This document shows positions 1-6,900 of a stretch of 13,394 nucleotides of DNA, piece after piece; the first letter of the stretch is position 1, and each line of letters starts with the position of its first letter. Both the position numbers and the translations under genes were made by a program. The stretch covers positions 1 through 13,394 of the forward strand of contig USEE01000012.1 of assembly GCA_900553645.1 (NCBI GenBank). The letters run 5' to 3'. Under the pieces are notes generated by a model, which made no database searches, was not told where the DNA came from, and was given only the letters and a program-made list of their open reading frames with translations. The DNA is from an uncultured Eubacteriales bacterium (lineage in GTDB: Bacteria; Bacillota_A; Clostridia; Christensenellales; Aristaeellaceae).

Positions 1-82
1 GGGTTACGGGGGGAGCGGGGTTACGAGGGTAGCGGTGTTACGAGGGTAGCGGGGTTACGGGGGCAGCGGGGTAACGGGGAGC
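1..82. repeat. G-rich 17-bp tandem repeat, about five copies
   Basis: Five successive units start near 1, 17, 34, 51 and 68 and share the pattern GGGGTTACGRGGGYAGC. The first and last are slightly short. The unit is 17 bp, not a multiple of three, so it is unlikely to be coding. The array probably continues beyond the left edge. It contains about ten runs of three or more G with short loops, so the plus strand could form G-quadruplexes. It ends immediately before the ribosome site of the adaptor gene. A single similar unit, GGGTTACGGGGG, recurs at 675-686 ahead of the next phage gene. Confidence 0.85.
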
Positions 83-93
83 AGGTGGGGCGA

Positions 94-543
94 ATGACGG
101 TATACGACGTGCTGGTGCGCGCGAGTGCGCAGCAGTATGGCGGCGAGGCGCAGACCGACGAGATCGAGGACGAGGCCAGGCAGGCGCTATACATGGAGTA
201 TGTGAACGAGGGTATGCGGCGCATATGGCGAGCGATAGACCCGATAGACGTAAGCGCACTGCCCGAGATCAGCCGGGCAAAGTGCCCGGAGCTTACGATA
301 AGGCAGAACTTGGGGACATACGACGCGCGGGTATTCGACGCGCTGGCGGACTATGTGACGTGGCGAATGCTGGGCACGGGCAACCAGAGTAAGCAGGCGC
401 GCGGCGACTGGTACTATGCCAGGTTTACGGAGACGCTGAGCAGACTGCCTAAAGATAAGAGCTGGGACGAATATTACCGGCTTACGGGCGGGGGAAATTC
501 GCTGAGCGGGCGGCAGGGATTTACCGGCGTTTGGAATTGGTGA
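94..543 (+). CDS. phage head-tail adaptor / connector-like protein (149 aa)
   Basis: Small, mostly helical, acidic protein. The N-terminus (TVYDVLVRASAQQYGG) leads into a helix rich in E/R/Y. The C-terminal half has a helix of the form ALADYVTWRMLGTGN followed by ARGDWYYARFTETLSRL, a pattern known from phage head-tail adaptors (gp6/gp4-like, SU10-type adaptor proteins) that form the ring below the portal. Size fits that family (about 130-170 aa). I chose ATG at 94 because AGGTGGGG (83-90) lies just before it; an in-frame GTG at 85 would add three residues. It is followed by a propeller-type tail gene, which supports the connector assignment. The assignment rests on pattern and context, not on a catalytic motif. 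Confidence 0.65.
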   Translation: MTVYDVLVRASAQQYGGEAQTDEIEDEARQALYMEYVNEGMRRIWRAIDPIDVSALPEISRAKCPELTIRQNLGTYDARVFDALADYVTWRMLGTGNQSKQARGDWYYARFTETLSRLPKDKSWDEYYRLTGGGNSLSGRQGFTGVWNW

Positions 544-552
544 CTTTGCGGG

Positions 553-629
553 CGGCGCGCCCGAGGGAGGCCGAAGGCCGACTAGCGCGAGCGATTCCGT
601 AGGATTCGCCGCGCGTACCCAGCGCGCCG
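553..629. other. structured intergenic element, three-way-junction fold
   Basis: An outer stem CGGCGCGC (553-560) pairs perfectly with GCGCGCCG (622-629). Inside are two hairpins: GGCC-GAA-GGCC (569-579), and a longer one in which GCGCG (585-589) pairs with CGCGC (610-614), GCGA (591-594) with TCGC (606-609), and TCC (596-598) with GGA (602-604) around a GTA loop. Together they form a closed three-helix junction in the 182-bp gap between two phage genes. It could be a structured RNA, a processing site or a dispersed palindromic repeat. No known RNA family is recognised. The rest of the gap (630-725) holds only one copy of the G-rich repeat unit (675-686) and a weak ribosome site. Confidence 0.45.
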
Positions 630-725
630 TAGGCGTGATGGGCGAAGACTGCTCAGCCGGCACACCGAATTAATGGGTTACGGGGGTTCCGGGCGACAGA
701 ATATGGAAAGCGGGCGGGGTGTTAT

Positions 726-2165
726 ATGGCGCGGGATTATGAGACGGCGCTGGTATTGCGCGGGTTTGGCGGGCTGGATCAGAGCAAGGACCGAACGCTT
801 ATAAGCTATTCAGACAGCCCGGACTGCGTGAACATGTCCACGGAGGGCGGGTCACTGAGGACGGCGTGCGGATATAGGCGCATAGACGCGCCGAACGTGC
901 CCGGCGGGGTAAAGAGCATGGGCGCATTTTACCGCCGATCGGACGGGCGCGAATGGATACTGTGCGCCAACGCAGGCGGGATATATGCCTGGTCCGGCGA
1001 CACGGGCGGGCAAAGCCAAAGCGCGTGGGAGCAGATATATGTGCCCGAGAGCGGGAAAATGGGCGAGAGGGTGGACTTTCTGAACTATCAGGACAAAGAA
1101 AACGACGTTGTGCTGATGGCGGACGGAGTGAACCCGGTGCTCACATGGTCGGGCAGCGGCGAAAGCCATGCGCGTAAGGGCATAACCCAGCGATTTGCGC
1201 ACATCGAGATGAACTATGAACGGGTATGGGGCGCGGGCGCGCCGGGCGAGCCGGACACGGTATACTGGTCGCGGCAGTTCGACGTGGGCGACTGGACGGG
1301 CGACGTGAGCGACCCGGACAACGGAGGCGGATTTTTACAGGCGCCGACGTGGAACGGCGGTAAGATACGGCTGATAAGCGCGCTATTCGGCGACATAGTG
1401 ATATTCAAGGATCAGGACGTATTAAAGGTATCGGGCACGTATCCGGGCGAATACCAGGTAAGCCGCGTGACGGGCACGGAAGGGCCGGTAGCGGCGCGCA
1501 CGGTGTGCCAATGGGGCGACAAGGTATACTTTCTGGGGCGCACGGGGCTATGCTTTTACGACGGAATGCGCGCGCAGGACGCGGGCGACCGGCGGGCGCG
1601 CAAATGGTACGAGCGCATAAGCGAAAGCTACATCGAGAATGCGTGCGCGATAGTGCATGGGCACACGATGTACATCGCGCTGCCGGTGGACGGGAGCGAA
1701 GAGAACAACTGCGTACTGGAATACGACATGAACCGCGACACGATAATGCCGCGCACCGGGATAAACGCGGCGCACTGGCTGGAGTGGAACGGGAAGCTGC
1801 TGTTTGCGGGCAGTTCAGGCGTGATATACGAATACGGGCAGGGCACGACGTATGACGGCAGACCCATAAACGCGTACTGGGAGACGCCCACGTACAATAT
1901 GGGGTCGAGCAAGCTGACGGGCGACAGAACCACGAAGCAGCTGGGGGAGCTGACCGTATACGGCAAGGGGCGGATGCACATATTGGCGCGGGCGGACGAG
2001 AAGCAAAAGCAGAGCGAAATAATCATGCACACGTATGACAAGCGCACGCGCAAGCGGCTGAACCTGCGCGGGCGCAGGTTTAGCCTGCGCCTTTCTTCGG
2101 TGGACGGGGTGAGCTTTGAACTATACGGAAGCGTGACGATCGGGATGGATGTGGAGAGCGATTGA
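726..2165 (+). CDS. phage beta-propeller tail/nozzle-like structural protein (479 aa)
   Basis: The start (LRGFGGLDQSKDRTLISY, then DCVNMSTEGGSLRTACGYR) is typical of phage proteins that begin with a 'GG...' strand and a 'g-lRtr-Gy' turn before a beta-propeller. Repeated blade-like segments follow, for example ILCANAGGIYAWSGD, VVLMADGVNPVLTW, DKVYFLGRTGLCFYDG, HTMYIALPVDGSEENNCVLEYD and GKLLFAGSSGVIYEYG. The middle has YWSRQFDVGDWTG, a motif often seen in such tail proteins. By fold and position after the adaptor it is probably the tail tube/nozzle of a short-tailed phage (role like T7 gp12 or P22 gp10). ATG 726 has only a weak G-rich ribosome site (about 716-719). Isoleucine codons are ATA in 18 of 23 cases, in a GC-rich gene. 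Confidence 0.65.
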   Translation: MARDYETALVLRGFGGLDQSKDRTLISYSDSPDCVNMSTEGGSLRTACGYRRIDAPNVPGGVKSMGAFYRRSDGREWILCANAGGIYAWSGDTGGQSQSAWEQIYVPESGKMGERVDFLNYQDKENDVVLMADGVNPVLTWSGSGESHARKGITQRFAHIEMNYERVWGAGAPGEPDTVYWSRQFDVGDWTGDVSDPDNGGGFLQAPTWNGGKIRLISALFGDIVIFKDQDVLKVSGTYPGEYQVSRVTGTEGPVAARTVCQWGDKVYFLGRTGLCFYDGMRAQDAGDRRARKWYERISESYIENACAIVHGHTMYIALPVDGSEENNCVLEYDMNRDTIMPRTGINAAHWLEWNGKLLFAGSSGVIYEYGQGTTYDGRPINAYWETPTYNMGSSKLTGDRTTKQLGELTVYGKGRMHILARADEKQKQSEIIMHTYDKRTRKRLNLRGRRFSLRLSSVDGVSFELYGSVTIGMDVESD

Positions 2166-2173
2166 GCACAAAA

Positions 2174-2240
2174 CAACCCCGCAGAGGCGGGAGAAGGCGT
2201 TTTTAATCGCTTGTTTTTTGTTTCAGGCGATAGAGAGGTG
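2174..2240 (+). promoter_or_regulatory. hairpins and ribosome site in the gap before the Gly/Ser-rich gene
   Basis: Two hairpins lie in this 81-bp gap. CCCGC-AGAG-GCGGG (2178-2191) is followed at distance by TTTTT and could be a weak terminator or pause. A second hairpin pairs 2206-2213 with 2224-2231 (8 bp with one T-G wobble) around a T-rich loop and ends one base before the purine-rich ribosome site GAGAGGTG (2233-2240). The latter placement could tune translation. AGCGATT at the end of the upstream gene (2157-2163) also complements AATCGCT at 2205-2211, so alternative pairings exist. Confidence 0.35.
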
Positions 2241-2246
2241 AACGGG

Positions 2247-3569
2247 ATGGCAGGCTTTTTGAACAGCACGAGCAAGAAAAGCGGGCTGAAAACCAGCCGA
2301 AAAAAGACGGGAACGGGAAAGGGCACGGGCGGCGGCGGTGGCGGCGGCACGACAGGCGCGGGCAGCAAGTCGGGGTCGATATGGGGCGCGGCCAAGACCG
2401 TAACCGACATGGTGAGCGACAATCTTAAAAACATGTTGGGCGGGAATAAAAGCACCGTAAGCTCGGCGGGCAAGACGGCCGCACCCGCATCGTCGGCGAC
2501 GCTGACGGGCGCGGCGAACGCGCTGACGAACAGGAGCGGCACGGGAAGCGGCGGCACGGGCTCGGCCGGCGGCACGGGAAGCGGCGGCACGGGCTCGGCC
2601 AACTCGTCAGGCAGCAGTGCGGGCGGCTCGGCCAGTGCTTCAGGCGCGACAGGCTCGAATGGATCGGCCGGTTCAGGCCGAAGCGAGTATTGGGGCACGC
2701 GCGGCGATCTGGCTAAAGAATATCAGCAGTGGCTAAACAGCCAGGGCGCGGGGCTCAGCGTGGACGGCATATGGGGCAAGAACACCGAAAACGCGTATCA
2801 GCAGAACAAAAGCGCGTTTGAAGAATGGCTAAAAAGCAAGGACGCGGGCGCGTCGGGCGGCGATGCGGGCACGGGCGGCACGGGCACAACCACCACGGCG
2901 GGCATAAACTCGGGCGATCTGGAGGCGCTTTTGAAGCAATACCAGACCGGCGCGTACACGCCCCGAAGCAACGAGGAACTGCGCGCGGCGGCCGAGGCGC
3001 AGTACGAAGCGGAGTATAACGCCAACGTCCTGGCGGCAAAGCAGAAAAACGAAGAGTACCAGCAGAGCATAAATCAGCAGATAGCAAGCCTGCAAAAGGT
3101 GCTTAGCGAAAATCAGGCCGCGACGCAGAAGCAGTATGAATTAAGCGGCAACGCGCTTCAAAGGATGCTGACGGCGCGTGGGCTGGGGCGGTCGAGCTAT
3201 GCCGGGGATGTGGCGCAGAACAATGTAAATAACGCCTCGGAGGCGCTAAGCAAGCTGCTAAGCGACTATACGACCAGCGCGGGCCAGCTCAGCGCGCAGG
3301 GAGCGATGTACAACCGGCAGACCGCGGACACGCTGAGCCAGCTAATGCGCGACAGAGCCAGCAATGTAAGCAGCGCGTACAATCAGCTGAAGTCCGAGGA
3401 ATACGAGCGGGGCAAGGCGGCGCAGGACAGCTACAATCAGATTGTGAATAACCTGCAGTCGATGCTATCAGACCGGAGCCTGACGCAGCAGCAATTGGCC
3501 GAGTCGATCCGCCAGTTTAACGAGCAATTGAAGGAAAATAAGAGACAGTATGACTTGAGCGCGAAATGA
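2247..3569 (+). CDS. Gly/Ser-rich phage virion protein with PG-binding-like motif (440 aa)
   Basis: Residues about 1-145 are low complexity: a Lys-rich start, a run of seven glycines, then Gly/Ser/Thr/Ala repeats. Residues about 147-198 contain GDLAKEYQQWLNSQG and LSVDGIWGKNTENAY (170-184), which matches the helix-turn of the peptidoglycan-binding 1 family (VDGxxGxxT). Residues about 225-440 are Gln/Ala/Ser-rich amphipathic helix, ending FNEQLKENKRQYDLSAK, as in internal or ejected proteins and tail needles. No catalytic lysozyme motif is visible. It may be an injected or cell-wall-contacting virion component. ATG 2247 is chosen because GAGAGGTG lies 6 bases upstream; the in-frame TTG at 2211 lies in a hairpin and lacks a ribosome site. 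A terminator hairpin follows 2 bases after the stop. Confidence 0.6.
   Translation: MAGFLNSTSKKSGLKTSRKKTGTGKGTGGGGGGGTTGAGSKSGSIWGAAKTVTDMVSDNLKNMLGGNKSTVSSAGKTAAPASSATLTGAANALTNRSGTGSGGTGSAGGTGSGGTGSANSSGSSAGGSASASGATGSNGSAGSGRSEYWGTRGDLAKEYQQWLNSQGAGLSVDGIWGKNTENAYQQNKSAFEEWLKSKDAGASGGDAGTGGTGTTTTAGINSGDLEALLKQYQTGAYTPRSNEELRAAAEAQYEAEYNANVLAAKQKNEEYQQSINQQIASLQKVLSENQAATQKQYELSGNALQRMLTARGLGRSSYAGDVAQNNVNNASEALSKLLSDYTTSAGQLSAQGAMYNRQTADTLSQLMRDRASNVSSAYNQLKSEEYERGKAAQDSYNQIVNNLQSMLSDRSLTQQQLAESIRQFNEQLKENKRQYDLSAK
2538..2603 (+). repeat. 33-bp in-frame tandem duplication
   Basis: Positions 2538-2570 and 2571-2603 are the same 33-bp unit, identical over the first 30 bases. Each encodes GTGSGGTGSAG or GTGSGGTGSAN. 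The duplication lengthens the flexible Gly/Ser linker of the virion protein without shifting frame, and is a likely site of length variation by slippage or recombination. Confidence 0.8.
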
Positions 3570-3571
3570 GA

Positions 3572-3600
3572 AATACCCGTCCTTAAAAAGGGCGGGTATT
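3572..3600. terminator. bidirectional terminator hairpin
   Basis: AATACCCGTCCTT (3572-3584) pairs with AAGGGCGGGTATT (3588-3600) to give a 13-bp stem with one T-G wobble and a three-base loop. On the plus strand it lies 2 bases after the stop of the Gly/Ser-rich virion gene. On the minus strand it lies just after the CRISPR-like repeats and is followed by TCTCATTT. Neither side has a long T tract, but the stem ends in TATT on both strands. It probably ends both the phage late transcript and the minus-strand cargo transcript. Confidence 0.7.
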
Positions 3601-3604
3601 GGTG

Positions 3605-3693
3605 GATTTACCCCCGCGCGTGCGGGGAAAAGGCATTGAGGGCTGTGTCCATGCGGATGCTGATAGGATCACCCCCGCATATGCGGGGAAAAG
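3605..3693 (-). CRISPR. mini CRISPR array, type I-E-like: two repeats, one spacer
   Basis: Two 28-bp repeats lie at 3666-3693 and 3605-3632, exactly 61 bp apart, leaving a 33-bp spacer (3633-3665). A 28-29 nt repeat plus a 32-33 nt spacer is the type I-E period. Each repeat has the I-E hairpin CCCCGC-NNNN-GCGGGG. The loop differs (ATAT versus GCGT) while the stem is kept, and the bases GC after AAAAG are also shared. Read on the minus strand the intact copy is CTTTTCCCCGC...GCGGGGGTGATCC, which resembles from memory the Streptococcus thermophilus CRISPR4 (I-E) repeat. So the crRNA sense is the minus strand. The last copy in that direction (3605-3632) is altered at its 3' end (TAAATC instead of TGATCC), as is usual for the terminal repeat of an array. 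No cas gene is in the window. I find no match to the spacer within the window. Confidence 0.8.
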
Positions 3694-3703
3694 GCTAAGG
3701 CGA

Positions 3704-3859
3704 CTACTCGCTTTTGAGATCTGCAAAAAGCTCGTCAAGGTTGGTATAACCTTTTACAACTGGGTCTTTCGCAATCCTTTCTGCCTCCAACAGGGCAGTG
3801 ATGGTCTCTGCATTGGGGACTTCAGCAGTATGTGCGTCATCAGGTTGGGGGTTAGTCAT
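3704..3859 (-). CDS. truncated RelB/DinJ-family antitoxin-like protein (51 aa)
   Basis: The frame runs from ATG (3859-3857) to TAG (3706-3704). It is preceded by a perfect AAGGAGG (3874-3868) at 8 bases and an in-frame stop further upstream, so the start is well set. The sequence contains VPNAETITALLEAERIAKDP and YTNLDELFADLKSE, the hallmark C-terminal region of RelB/DinJ antitoxins ('aerIa.Dpn.k.Ytdldelfa.Lk') that wraps the cognate RelE/YafQ-type mRNase. Family members are about 85-100 aa with an N-terminal ribbon-helix-helix domain. Here that half is replaced by a short polar leader (MTNPQPDDAHTAE), so it should not bind DNA or autorepress. No toxin gene is adjacent: downstream are the CRISPR repeats (stop 10 bases away) and a terminator. 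It is convergent with the upstream virion gene, divergent from the giant gene, and lower in GC than both. Possible role: a phage decoy neutralising a host toxin. Alternative: a relic of a host toxin-antitoxin locus. Confidence 0.75.
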   Translation of the reverse strand: MTNPQPDDAHTAEVPNAETITALLEAERIAKDPVVKGYTNLDELFADLKSE

Positions 3860-3867
3860 ACACAAGA

Positions 3868-3890
3868 CCTCCTTTTTGAATATTATAGCA
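3868..3890 (-). promoter_or_regulatory. extended -10 promoter and Shine-Dalgarno for the antitoxin-like gene
   Basis: On the minus strand TGCTATAAT (3890-3882) is a perfect extended -10 element. AAGGAGG (3874-3868) follows, 8 bases from the ATG. No good TTGACA is present 16-18 bases upstream, which fits an extended -10 promoter. The promoter faces away from the giant gene and overlaps no other coding sequence, so the cargo unit can be expressed independently of phage late transcription, for instance in a lysogen. Confidence 0.65.
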
Positions 3891-3916
3891 CAAAATCACT
3901 CAGTACGGAGGACAAA

Positions 3917-6900
3917 ATGTCGTATTTAAGCAGGATAAAGCAGGTTGAGGAAGAGAAGCGCAGGCAGGGCGGGACGGGCGCAAAGCCGAAGGCGAACGCG
4001 GCGGCGCGGAATGCAAACGGCACGATAAAGGCCACGGTAAAGACGAGCGCCGCGAAGTCCAAAGCGGCGCAGACGGTTTTAGTGCCGGGCGCGAGCGCGG
4101 CGGGCAAGGCGACGGGCGGGCAGACGCGCACGGGGGTAACGTGGAGCACGCTGAGCGACATGAAGCAGCGCGGGGCGATACCTTCGGCGGCCAAGACGCG
4201 CGCGGCAGACGTGAGGACGGTAAAGCCCGCGGGGAGCGACGCGGCGGGGACAAAAAGCACGCAGACCGGCGCGGCGGGCATGAAGATAAAGCCGCTGGAT
4301 TTGAATAATCCCGGCGCAAATGCAGACGTCAACGCGCTGATCGGCGCGCAGGTTAGTTCAAAAACGGTTCAAAACGGTTCAAATGCAATTCAGAGCGGCG
4401 CTCCGCGCAGGTCGTTCATCGCGAATGCGCAGACGGCGGGCGGGGCGGTTACGGGAACCCCTCAGTCACTTCGTGACGGCTTCACCCTCAGCGGAGCCAA
4501 TGAAAACGGGATTGTGGGGTCGGCCGCCAAAGCGCGGCGCGAAAACGAGCAGGTCGGGCGCACGCTTATGAGCGCGCTCGACCTGAACGACACGGGCACC
4601 CTGGCCGCGCTGGAGGGCATGGCGCCGGTGGTTTCATCGCCCGAGGTTAAGCCCGCGCAGGAGGGCGTACACTGGGACCCGCTGGGCGGCCTAAGCGCGC
4701 AGGAAAAGACCGAGGCGCTCATGCCCATAATCGAGAGCAGCGACTATTACAAGCAAAGCAAGGCGCAGATAGACGCACAGGCGGGCGCGCTGGACGCGGA
4801 GATACTCACGCTGGACGGGCGCATAGCGGCGCTGGGCGAGGAAAGCTTTTCCGAGGCGCAGGCGCTTAGGGCGGAGCGCAACCGGCTGAAGATGCAGCGC
4901 TACTACGCGCAGGACAAACTTAACAATCTGGCGGACGAGACGCGCGTGAGGCTTACCGACGCGGGCGTGCTTAAAGGGAGTCTTACGCCCGAGGAGAAGA
5001 TAAGGTACGACATAGACCAGGTGGCAAAGGCAAGCGGCGCGGCGGGCTTTTTTGAGACGCTGGGGCTTGCGACGGCCACGACGGGACATCAGGTGGTGGA
5101 TTCCACGCCGCGCGATCTGGCCACGACGTATGTAACCGCGATGGCGGCGATGGCGGGCGTGCAAAGCCCGGTGGACTGGCTGGAGGCGCACCCGGAGCAG
5201 AAGGCGATATTCGACCGGGCATATTCGCCCACGCAGGATTTAAGCGACTATTCCGGCTCGTTCGGCTCTGAAGGCTGGGACACGTTTCAAAAACTGGAGC
5301 AGAGCGCGGCGGAGAGCCTTAAAACGATGGCGATAAGCTACGGACTGGGCGCGGTGGGCGCGGGCAGTGCCGGGGCGGGCGCACAGCACGTGACGCGCAT
5401 ATTGCAATGGGTGAATTCCGGGCTATCGGCGGCGGCAGGCGCGGCGCGCGACGCGGCGACAGCGGGCGCGGATTCGCACGACGCGGGCGCGGCGTTTTTG
5501 TTCACGGGCATAGCCAACGCATATTTGGAGCAGGGCGGCGCGGACAGGGTATTTGAAAACGCGGCGCGGCTGGGGCAGAAGATAGCGGGCACGGGCGCGG
5601 GCGGGAAGATAGTATCCAAACTATGCCCGGCGGGCGTGAAAAAGGTAGCGGACGCGATAAAGTCGTCCAAATACGGATGGATATACGAGGCGGGGCTGGA
5701 CGTATTCAAATCGTTTTTCAGCGAAGGATTTGAGGAAGTGGCCGAGGACGCGGTGGGAAACGCCATAGCCAAAGCGGTATACGACAAAGACATGCCGTGG
5801 ACGGGCGAGGGCGGCGTTATAGACGGCGCGCAGTACATGGAGGACGGGCTGATCGGCGGCGGCATGGGCGCGGCGTTTACGGTGATAGGCGGGCTTTTGA
5901 TGCCGGGGCAGTACCGGGCGCACTTGCTGTCCCAAATCGCGCTGGATGAGGTTAAGCGCGGTATGCCCATAAGCAAAAAGCAGATAGCGGACATAAACGC
6001 GGCGATAGACACCGAGATACGCGCGGGCGAAAAGTCGATAAGCGACGTGGACGCGCACGCGGGCATATGGCGCGCAAACGGGCAGGAAGCGCCCGAGAGC
6101 CTTAAAAACTGGCGCGCGGCGGCGGAAAACGCGGGGAAGGCGCAAAGCGTATACGAGGCGGCGCGCCGGGGCGTGGAGCAGCTGATAAGCGACATGGAGT
6201 CGGGCGCGGTAGACGTAAGCACCGAGCAGGGCGTAAAGAGCTACAACGCTGTAATGGCCGAGTACAGCGCCGCGAGCGAGAAGTTAAGCCAGGCGGCGCG
6301 GGAGAACGTGAGCGCGCGCGATACATATTACACGGACGAGGACGCGTTAAGCGCGCAGTTGGACGGCAAAAGCAGCGCGACCATAGAGCGCATGGACGAG
6401 ATCGCGCAGGCACTTCGCGAGCCAGGCGGCGCGGGCGACGTGGACGCGAGAAAGCTTAATTCGCCCGAAGCGCAGGAAGTGATACGCGCGGCGGACGAAG
6501 CGATAATGAGCCGCGACGCGCTGGCGGGCGAGATAGAGCAGACGGTCGAGGATGAGAAGAATGCACCGTCGCCCGGGGAAGCGCTGGAGGCGATTGAGCG
6601 GCGCAGGCAATTGAGCGCGGAGTATGTAGTAGCGCGCCAGCAGGCCGAGGAGGTGCTAACTCAACTGCGCGAGGCGGTCAGAAACGACAGCCCGGAGCGG
6701 CTGAATGAGCGGATGGAGGAAGGCCGCGCGCGCAACCGGGAAAATGGACAGTACGACGAAAAATACGACAGCATAAGCACGCAGGAATTAAGCGCCGAGC
6801 GGGAGCGGCTGAACCTGAGGCTGGAGCAGGTGGAAAACGAGCTGGAGGGCGCGCACGGGTCGCGGTACAGGCGGCTGGAGAGAGAGGCGGAGCGGCTATA

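Noticed and set aside
187..663. Minus-strand open frame of 158 codons over the adaptor gene and the structured gap
   Set aside because: It is antisense to a supported gene, with a start inside the foldable element and no recognisable family. It is most likely a shadow frame of a repeated palindromic element.
2178..2191. Third CRISPR repeat (CCCGC...GCGGG)
   Set aside because: Only the short stem resembles the repeats. The flanks (GGATCA and AAAAGGC) are absent and the spacing does not fit.
1628..2698. Minus-strand open frame of 356 codons rich in Pro/Ala/Ser
   Set aside because: It is antisense to two phage genes, is composed of complements of their biased codons (PVPPLP runs opposite the GGTGS repeats), and has no ribosome site.
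3599..3916. N-terminal extension of the giant protein from TTG 3599
   Set aside because: It begins inside the terminator hairpin, crosses both CRISPR repeats and the antisense antitoxin gene, and lacks a ribosome site. ATG 3917 has GGAGG at 5 bases.
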